Assembly (NCBI GenBank): GCA_023391015.1
Contig: JAEWBT010000035.1
Coordinates: 1-18,764 of the forward strand
From: Bacteroidota bacterium
GTDB taxonomy: Bacteria; Bacteroidota; Bacteroidia; Chitinophagales; Chitinophagaceae
DNA length: 18,764 bases
Reading direction: 5' to 3'
A program made the translations under genes and the position numbers. Shown piece by piece: positions 13,803 through 18,764 of this stretch; positions within the stretch are counted from its first letter, which is position 1, and each line of letters starts with the position of its first letter. The notes below the pieces were generated by a model that saw only the letters and a list, made by a program, of their open reading frames with translations, searched no databases and was not told the DNA's origin.

Positions 13803-14822
13803 AAACGCGTTGACGCCGTTTACCGTGGTGTATTTAAAGCTCAGGTGCTGGTTCGGATACACGTGCTTAAACGCGCTTTGCGCCATCAGCGCCGCTTCGT
13901 GGAAACCGCTCAGAATCAGCTTTAATTTTCCGGGATAGGTGTTGATGTCGCCGATGGCGTAGATGCCCGGCACGTTGGTGGAATAATCAAACGTATCCAC
14001 CGCAATCGCCGATTTTTCAATGTTGAGACCCCACTCCGCAATCGGTCCCAGCTTCGGACTCAGACCAAAGAGCGGCACGAGGTAATCGGCTTTCAGGACG
14101 CTTACGTTTTTCTTATCGTCGGTCACGTACACCTCGCGCAGGCGGCCGTTGCCGTCAATTTTGGAGATGTTGGATTTTAGAATAAGATCAATCTTGCGGT
14201 CAGAAGCCAGTTGGAATACTTTTTCCGCCGAATCGGGCGCGCCGCGGAAGGTTTCGCCGCGGTGGATGAGTGTGACTTTGGAAGCGATGTTGGAAAGGTA
14301 AATCGTCCAGTCCAGCGCCGAGTCACCGCCGCCGGCCAGCACCACTTCTTAGTCGCGGAAGGTTTCCGGATTTTTCACGATGTAGGCCACGCCCTTGCCT
14401 TCAAAATCTTCGAGGCGCTCCACAGCGGGTTTGCGCGGCTCAAAACAGCCCAGTCCGCCGGCGATCACAATCACCTTGCTCTGAATCTGGGTGCCGTCGT
14501 TGGTGGTGAGGGTAAAAGTGCCTTCTTCGTCGCGGCTGATTTGCTCTACGCGCTCGCCGAGGGTAAAGGACGGCTTAAACGGCTCAATCTGCTTCATCAG
14601 ATTGTCCACCAGTTCCTGCGCTTTCACTTCCGGGTAGCCGGGAATATCGTAAATCGGCTTTTGGGGATAAATTTCCGAAAGCTGTCCGCCGACCTGCGGC
14701 AAGAAGTCCACCAGATGGCAGCGCATTTTCAGGAGGCCGGCTTCAAAAACGGAAAACAGGCCAACGGGGCCTGCGCCGATAATGCAAATATCTGTGGTGT
14801 GGGTTTCGTTTGTTGGGGTCAT
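13800..14822 (-). pseudogene. Ferredoxin--NADP reductase (thioredoxin-reductase-like), interrupted by an in-frame TAA
   Basis: The frame reads as a complete 340-codon FNR of the YumC/thioredoxin-reductase type except for one stop. The FAD-binding GAGPVG (16-21) and the family segment LVDFLPQVGGQLSEIYP are in the first half. Codon 158 is TAA (14351-14349), directly between FRD and EVVLAGGGDSALDW. The second half has the NADP-binding AGGGDSA and the C-terminal FAD motif YAIGDINTYPGK. No CxxC redox pair is present, which separates it from true thioredoxin reductase. Both halves are in the same frame with no indel, so a single A-to-T change (Lys AAA to TAA) explains it; homologues usually have Lys or a similar residue here. 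It could be a recent nonsense mutation or a sequencing error. Two separately translated halves are less likely: the second would start at a GTG at 14345 without a clear leader. The ferredoxin partner follows. Confidence 0.85.
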
Positions 14823-15159
14823 GATGAGTCCGGTAATCCTTACGAACGACTGCATCTAAGACCAACCCTCGCAGCAGGCATTCGGGCGCGCAAAGTTCCC
14901 GAATACCGGTCATATTTAAAGACCCCTGCGGTACAGAATTGACAGTCTTGTGTAAATATTAAGAATCCTAACGGGTGTAGGGAGAGGCGGTAGGAGAATT
15001 TCCGGAAATCTTTTAGACCTGACAGGTCCGAAACGAAGTGTAGGAGGCCTGTCAGGTCCGTGTTATTTGCAGGGTAGAAATTTTCCGGAACGACAAAATA
15101 GAATAACCTTCCTGACTACTTATTTTCCGGAAAAGTGGCAATTTGTACCTTGCTACCTT
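14823..15159. other. 337-base divergent gap: promoters and repeats
   Basis: Lies between the reductase and J-domain genes, which point away from each other. On the minus strand, GAACTTTG (14898-14891) is one base off the -7 consensus and may drive the reductase. The right part holds the first 91-base repeat (14997-15087) with TTTCCGGAAA at 14999, TTCCGGAA at 15083 and another TTTCCGGAAA at 15124. TACCTTGC/TACCTTAT just before 15160 is a weak -7-like stretch for the J-domain gene. No gene is seen. Confidence 0.6.
14997..15087. repeat. 91-base direct repeat, copy A
   Basis: Pairs with 16385-16475: same length, no gaps, 85 of 91 bases identical by hand alignment. It starts with AATTTCCGGAAATC and ends in TTTTCCG. 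Inside is a hairpin with 11-bp arms GACCTGACAGG (15016-15026) and CCTGTCAGGTC (15048-15058) around a 21-base loop containing AACGAAGTGTAGGA. Confidence 0.9.
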
Positions 15160-16380
15160 ATGGCGAAATCCAGAAAATCCGCAAAAAGCCCCAAGGCCGC
15201 TTCCTCGGCCCTGACCATCACCCAAAAACAGGAAGGCAAACTCACGCCCAATCAGGTGGCCTTCAACAACCTGACGGCGAAGATTGAAAAACTGCGCAAA
15301 GCCCTTCAGCGCCGGGAAGCGCAGCTGGACGCTGCCACCAAACTCTACGGCACCGCCATTCCGCCATTGGAAAAACAGCAGGCCGACCAAAGCCGCCAAA
15401 TTCTGGAGCTTTTAATGCCCGTTTACCGCTCCGGCAAAATGCCGCAAACGTACCGGGCCGCTTTTAAAGCCATGCTTCAGGACGTGTTGCAAACCGCTTT
15501 AGACGCCGAAACAGCGGGTCCTGACGCAGCGCTGAAAGCCATTTTCCGGGAACTGGAAGGCGAAGACTACGACGCAGTAGCCAAACGGGAGGAAAAAGAA
15601 ATGCGGGAAGAAATGCAGGAAGACATGCGCCGGCATTCCGAAGCCTGGGGCGTGGACCTGGATTGGGCCGAAGAAGAGCCGCTGAGCGACGAAGCCCTGG
15701 CCGAAAAGATGGCTGAATTCCGGGAGCGCATGGCCGAAAAAATGGAAGAAGAACGGCACCACCAAAACACGTACAGGACCCGCCCGAAGACCGGCAAGGC
15801 GCTGGAAAAAGAAAAAAAAGCGCAGGAAGCCGAAGCGCTGCAACAAAAAAACATCACGGTGATTTACCGCCAATTGGTAAAGCTGTTGCACCCCGATCTG
15901 GAGCGCGACGAAGCCCGCCGGCTGGAGAAAGAAGTGTTGATGAAAGAAGTGACCGAGGCCTACGAAACCAAAAACCTGCACGCGCTCCTGATGCTGGAAC
16001 TCAAATGGGTGCACAACGAAAACAGCCACTTAGAAACGCTGACCGAGGAAAAGCTGGCCGTTTACCTGGACATTCTGCGGCAGCAGGCAAGGGATCTGGA
16101 AATAGAGAAAGGACAGCTTATTCATCACCCGCGCTACCACGCGCTTGTGGAGCGCTACGGCTACCGGCCCCTCGCCTACCCGGAAAAAGCGGTAAAAGAA
16201 GAGATTTCGTTTCTGGAAGAAATGATAGCAACCGGTGCAAGAGACCTACAAGCGCTGGCCGGCCTCAAACCGCTGCCCCACGTGAAGCAAATGGTACGCG
16301 ACTGGCAGGATTCCCAAAAAAATGATGACTTGGATTTTTTGGTGGAAATGCTTTTCGCCCAACGGGGGTTTAGGGAGTAG
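15160..16380 (+). CDS. J-domain-containing protein with internal HPD motif
   Basis: A 406-residue cytoplasmic protein. A Lys/Ser/Ala-rich start is followed by a helical stretch (about 30-65, KIEKLRKALQRREAQLDAATKLY), a middle helical domain, and a strongly charged Glu/Met-rich coiled coil (about 140-230). The J-like segment at about 230-285 reads ITVIYRQLVKLLHPDLERDE then VLMKEVTEAYETKN; H244-P245-D246 is the Hsp70-stimulating motif. The J domain is thus internal, unlike DnaJ, and there are no zinc-finger or DnaJ C-terminal domains. It probably acts as a specialised DnaK co-chaperone; its client is unknown. I chose ATG 15160 (MAKSRKSAK), because upstream in-frame sequence is the repeat element. 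Two 91-base direct repeats bracket the gene. Confidence 0.78.
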   Translation: MAKSRKSAKSPKAASSALTITQKQEGKLTPNQVAFNNLTAKIEKLRKALQRREAQLDAATKLYGTAIPPLEKQQADQSRQILELLMPVYRSGKMPQTYRAAFKAMLQDVLQTALDAETAGPDAALKAIFRELEGEDYDAVAKREEKEMREEMQEDMRRHSEAWGVDLDWAEEEPLSDEALAEKMAEFRERMAEKMEEERHHQNTYRTRPKTGKALEKEKKAQEAEALQQKNITVIYRQLVKLLHPDLERDEARRLEKEVLMKEVTEAYETKNLHALLMLELKWVHNENSHLETLTEEKLAVYLDILRQQARDLEIEKGQLIHHPRYHALVERYGYRPLAYPEKAVKEEISFLEEMIATGARDLQALAGLKPLPHVKQMVRDWQDSQKNDDLDFLVEMLFAQRGFRE

Positions 16381-16384
16381 CGCC

Positions 16385-16475
16385 AATTTCCGGAAATCTT
16401 TTAGACCTGACAGGTCCGGAACGAAGTGTAGGATGCCTGTCAGGTCCGGGTCGTTTGCAGCGTAGAAATTTTCCG
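16385..16475. repeat. 91-base direct repeat, copy B
   Basis: Second copy of the element at 14997-15087, six substitutions and no gaps. It starts five bases after the J-domain stop codon. Its terminal palindrome has decayed to TTTTCCGAAA (copy A keeps TTTTCCGGAA). The hairpin arms GACCTGACAGG/CCTGTCAGGTC are intact. Confidence 0.9.
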
Positions 16476-16505
16476 AAAATCGGTGCTTCCCGGAATATGT
16501 AGTTC

Positions 16506-16576
16506 TGACCTGACAGGCATCTGCGGCTTCCACTCCGTTCCAGCCTTGACCTGTCAGGTCCCGGAATTTCCGGAAA
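16506..16576. repeat. Third, inverted and divergent copy of the CCTGACAGG element
   Basis: Arms GACCTGACAGG near 16506 and CCTGTCAGGTC near 16550-16560 flank a longer loop; the reverse complement carries GGAACGGAGTGGA, matching the GGAACGAAGTGTA of copy B. It ends in TTTCCGGAAA (16567-16576), as copies A and B begin. Confidence 0.75.
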
Positions 16577-16578
16577 AT

Positions 16579-17163
16579 TCATTCCGCTTCGCTTCCCTTG
16601 TCTCGCTTCGCTACCGCGTCGAGCGCTTCGTAAAAGTCCAACCCATACTTCCGCACCAGAGCGTCTTTCAAAAACTGATAGACCGGAATTTTGAGCTTAG
16701 CCCCCAGCTTGCAGGCCGGGCGGCACAGCTTTTTGCGCGGCTCGTAGTTTACGGCTTCAAAGCCTTCGCTCACGGTAATGCGCAGGGGAAACAGGTGGCA
16801 GGAAATCGGTTTCTGGTGTGCGGTTTTGCCTTCGGCGTAGGCGCGTTCAATGGCGCACTTTACAATGCCTTTGTCATCCGTAATGGCGTAAGTGCAGATG
16901 CCGCCGTGGACGGTGGGCGTTACGTGGCCGTGCTCGTTGTCCCACACCACAATGCCTTGCGCTTCTACCGCGCGGATGTGGTGTTCCGGAAGCATGGGCT
17001 TGATGTCGGCGTAGATTTCGGGCATAACCGCTGCTTCGGCCTCGGTAAGCGGCGCGCCGCAGTCGCCGTCCACGCAGCAGCCGCCGAGGCAGCGGTCCAG
17101 GTCGCACACAAAATGGGCTTCAATCACATCGTCGGACAGCAGCACGTTGTCAATCGCAATCAT
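16579..17163 (-). CDS. DUF3109 family cysteine-rich protein
   Basis: A 194-residue cytoplasmic protein with ten conserved-looking cysteines. C20, C25, C29, C30 and C35 form the N-terminal cluster (FVCDLDRCLGGCCVDGDCG). C90, C103, C122, C147 and C151 follow (GGICTYA, VKCAIE, ISCHLFPLRI, KKLCRPACKLG). The pattern is that of DUF3109, related to the YkgJ-type zinc- or iron-binding proteins; the bound metal or cluster and the function are unknown. Length and start (MIAIDNVLLSDD) fit the family. The upstream region carries the 21-base tandem units at 17172-17276, which begin 8 bases before the ATG. The CBS gene lies upstream on the same strand. Confidence 0.88.
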   Translation of the reverse strand: MIAIDNVLLSDDVIEAHFVCDLDRCLGGCCVDGDCGAPLTEAEAAVMPEIYADIKPMLPEHHIRAVEAQGIVVWDNEHGHVTPTVHGGICTYAITDDKGIVKCAIERAYAEGKTAHQKPISCHLFPLRITVSEGFEAVNYEPRKKLCRPACKLGAKLKIPVYQFLKDALVRKYGLDFYEALDAVAKRDKGSEAE

Positions 17164-17170
17164 AGAGTAA

Positions 17171-17276
17171 GAGACAAAAGTCTAAAGTAGAAAGACAAAA
17201 GTATCAGGATACAAGTATCAAGACACAAGCATCAAGAATCATAAAACATGACACATGAATCATGATACATAAAACA
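17171..17276. repeat. Degenerate tandem repeat, about five 21-base units
   Basis: Units start at 17172, 17193, 17214, 17235 and 17256. The first three begin AGACAAAAGT, AGACAAAAGT and AGTATCAAGA, and later ones AGAATCATAA and TGAATCATGA. The first 31 bases equal 295-325. It fills the gap between the CBS gene and the DUF3109 gene, so it may overlap the promoter of the latter. Confidence 0.7.
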
Positions 17277-17280
17277 GGGC

Positions 17281-17949
17281 TCACACATTCAAATACGCCA
17301 TCAGATTGTCATAGCGGTCGGTCAGGTCGTCGGCACCGGAGTGGTCGCCGTGCACTTCCTTCACGTAATAATTGTGGCGCTCAAACGACTGTACCAGTCC
17401 ACCGAGCGACACGCGGTTGGTTTTCAGGGTTACTTCCAGCAGCTGGGTATCGGGGTTGGTATGAACCTGGCTGGAAAGCACCGTGATTTCTTCCTGTTCG
17501 CAAATGCTGGCAATGCGGCTGAGGCTGTAATTGCGCGGGTCCATTTCCAGCACCAGCAACGCACCGGGGTTGTCGATGCCGGAGGTTTCCACCAGGTAGT
17601 CGAGCAAATCGGCGCGGGTGATGGCCCCCTGATAGTGGTCCTCGGAATCCACGACCGGAATGACGGCCAGATTCTGAGAATGCAGCACGCGCAACACTTC
17701 ATAGGGATGGCTGCGCACCGAAATCGCGGGCCGGTAGGCCAGCACGTCGTCGGTTTCGCCCAGCGGACCAGCAGCCGATTTCCATTCCAGCACGTCCTGT
17801 TCACGTATCAGCGCCAAATATTTTCCGTCTTCCACCAGCGGGATTTCCGACAGGTGGACATCATCCATCAATTGCAGCGCGTCGTTGCCCGTATCGCTGC
17901 GTTGCAGCGTGGGAACCGAGGGCGCTATCAGTTGTTCGAGCAAGGCCAA
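17281..17949 (-). CDS. CBS-domain pair protein with C-terminal ACT-like region
   Basis: A 222-residue cytoplasmic protein, probably a ligand-sensing regulator. CBS 1 spans about 8-55 (LIAPSVPTLQRSDTGNDAL ... SEIPLVEDGKYLALI) and CBS 2 about 73-120 (PAISVRSHPYEVLRVL ... LAVIPVVDSEDHYQGAITRADLL). Such pairs bind adenine nucleotides. The last ~75 residues (GALLVLEMDPRNYSLSRIASI ... LEVTLKTNR) look like an ACT fold, which binds amino acids. No catalytic domain is attached. The start is unusual: the frame is closed by TAG at 17955-17953 and has no ATG before residue 28, inside CBS 1, so TTG at 17949 (or ATT at 17952) must start it. It follows the alpha/beta hydrolase gene by 78 bases. Confidence 0.85.
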   Translation of the reverse strand: MALLEQLIAPSVPTLQRSDTGNDALQLMDDVHLSEIPLVEDGKYLALIREQDVLEWKSAAGPLGETDDVLAYRPAISVRSHPYEVLRVLHSQNLAVIPVVDSEDHYQGAITRADLLDYLVETSGIDNPGALLVLEMDPRNYSLSRIASICEQEEITVLSSQVHTNPDTQLLEVTLKTNRVSLGGLVQSFERHNYYVKEVHGDHSGADDLTDRYDNLMAYLNV

Positions 17950-18027
17950 AATCTATCCTTTTTTTACAAGAAAAGCTTCTTGCACCGACCGGCTTTACAT
18001 CCCGGAAACGGACCTCAAAAAGCACTT

Positions 18028-18764
18028 TCAAGATACGGTGTGGCGCGACAGAAAATCGCTTAGAATCTTGTTAAACTCGCCGGGTACTTCCATCATTGGC
18101 GCGTGGCCGCACTTGTCAATCCAGTGCAGTTCGGCGTTGGGAATGAGCTTTTTAAACTCTTCGGCCACCATCGGCGGGGTAATCGTGTCGTTTTGTCCCC
18201 AGATCAGGCAGGTGGGGGCCTGGATGTCCTGCAACTCGTCGCCGAGGTTGTGGCGGATGGCGCTTTTGGCTAAAGCAATGATTTTGAGCACTTTCACGCG
18301 GTTGTTGGTGATGCTGTACACTTCATCCACCAGCTCTTTGGTCGCCATGGCCGGGTCGTAAAAGGTAAGCGCCGTTTTATTGCGGATATATTCATAATCG
18401 CCACGCTTCGGATAGGTCTCGCCCATGCCGTTTTCAAAAAGGCCGGAAGAACCGGTGAGCGTGAGGGTAGCTACTTTCCCGGGATTTTTAAGGGTATAAA
18501 CCAGCGCCACGTGGCCACCGAGGGAATTGCCCAGCAGGTGCACTTTCCCCAAGCCGCGCGACTCGATAAAACGGGTCACAAACTTGGCCAGTCCGCCCAC
18601 GGTGGTATCCAGCAAACCGAGGTCGAAGAGCGGCAGCATGGGGATGATGACGCGGTGGGTTTTCCGGAAATGTTCCACCAGATCCCGGAAATTGCTGAGC
18701 GCGCCAAACAGCCCGTGGAGCAAAACCAGGGGTTCGCCGGTGCCTTCTTCTACAAAACTAAATT
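18028..18764 (-). CDS. Alpha/beta hydrolase, N-terminus beyond the window
   Basis: At least 245 residues of an alpha/beta-fold hydrolase. The frame stays open through the right edge, with FVEEGTGEPLVLLHGLFGAL encoded at the edge, so the true start lies outside. HG at the oxyanion-hole position (LLHGLFG), the nucleophile elbow GNSLGG (Ser), the acid in LIWGQNDTITP (Asp) and the His in CGHAPMMEVP form a complete catalytic triad. The sequence between elbow and acid is the lid. The family covers esterases, C-C bond hydrolases and haloperoxidase-like enzymes, and the substrate is not visible. TTTCCGGAAA at 18661 is read as FRK. The CBS gene follows 78 bases downstream on the same strand. Confidence 0.88.
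   Translation of the reverse strand, partial: FSFVEEGTGEPLVLLHGLFGALSNFRDLVEHFRKTHRVIIPMLPLFDLGLLDTTVGGLAKFVTRFIESRGLGKVHLLGNSLGGHVALVYTLKNPGKVATLTLTGSSGLFENGMGETYPKRGDYEYIRNKTALTFYDPAMATKELVDEVYSITNNRVKVLKIIALAKSAIRHNLGDELQDIQAPTCLIWGQNDTITPPMVAEEFKKLIPNAELHWIDKCGHAPMMEVPGEFNKILSDFLSRHTVS

Larger units (their letters stand above)
16381..16578. other. 198-base gap filled with repeat elements
   Basis: Convergent gap between the J-domain gene and the DUF3109 gene. It holds repeat copy B (16385-16475), the inverted third copy (16506-16576) and TTTCCGGAAA at 16387 and 16567. The hairpins could serve as transcription barriers, but there is no classical T-run. No gene is seen. Confidence 0.65.

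Noticed and set aside
13800..14345. Independent short gene for the second half of the reductase
   Set aside because: It would start at a GTG inside the NADP-binding motif strand, and the frame joins perfectly to the first half.
14997..16576. Insertion sequence or transposon carrying the J-domain gene
   Set aside because: No transposase or recombinase gene and no target-site duplication; the flanking copies are hairpin elements of their own.

Overview
The window looks like a chromosomal segment of a member of the Bacteroidota, possibly a Saprospiria- or Cytophaga-like lineage. Four things point there. A PorQ-type component of the type IX secretion system (T9SS) and a protein with a T9SS sorting tail are both present. 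Several genes are preceded, within about 10-80 bases, by the Bacteroidota -7 promoter box TAnnTTTG. The response regulator resembles RprY. The tmRNA at the left edge would encode a tag ending in YAMAA, as in Cytophaga. The species cannot be named from this sequence.

Layout. 1-290 (-): tmRNA, with its last bases beyond the left edge. 399-2208 (-): a visibly AT-richer pair, an unrecognised 198-residue protein followed by a PD-(D/E)XK nuclease-superfamily protein. 2401-3312 (+): class I/II histone-deacetylase-fold enzyme. 3313-3731: noncoding. 3732-4445 (+): OmpR/PhoB-type response regulator with a strong terminator. 4572-5629 (+): pssA and purS. 5626-7613 (-): small membrane protein, GreA/GreB-like small protein and porQ. 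7831-9769 (-): fabI and nadC. 9954-12359 (-): lipoprotein and hutH. 12402-13322 (-): T9SS-exported protein. 13449-14822 (-): a [2Fe-2S] ferredoxin and its likely partner, a thioredoxin-reductase-like ferredoxin-NADP reductase broken by one in-frame TAA. 15160-16380 (+): an unusual J-domain protein between two near-identical 91-base repeats. 16579-18764 (-): a cysteine-rich DUF3109 protein, a CBS-domain protein and an alpha/beta hydrolase cut by the right edge.

Most genes are housekeeping functions in small transcription units: phospholipid, fatty acid, NAD and purine synthesis, histidine breakdown, redox and ribosome rescue. The only clear functional pairs are ferredoxin with its reductase, and PorQ with a T9SS cargo. 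I see no convincing new multi-gene system.

The strongest unexplained signal is in the DNA. The palindrome TTTCCGGAAA occurs 20 times exactly, and its TTCCGGAA core 28 times, with strong bias to intergenic DNA. Chance predicts about 0.02 and 0.3. It resembles in behaviour the cyanobacterial highly iterated palindrome HIP1. The gaps also hold at least six other repeat families: a 6+6 GTTGGA/TCCAAC inverted array, CCTGACAGG hairpin elements, a 20-30 base perfect palindrome, a 15-bp-stem hairpin, an ATTCCG/CGGAAT inverted element and degenerate 21-base tandem units.
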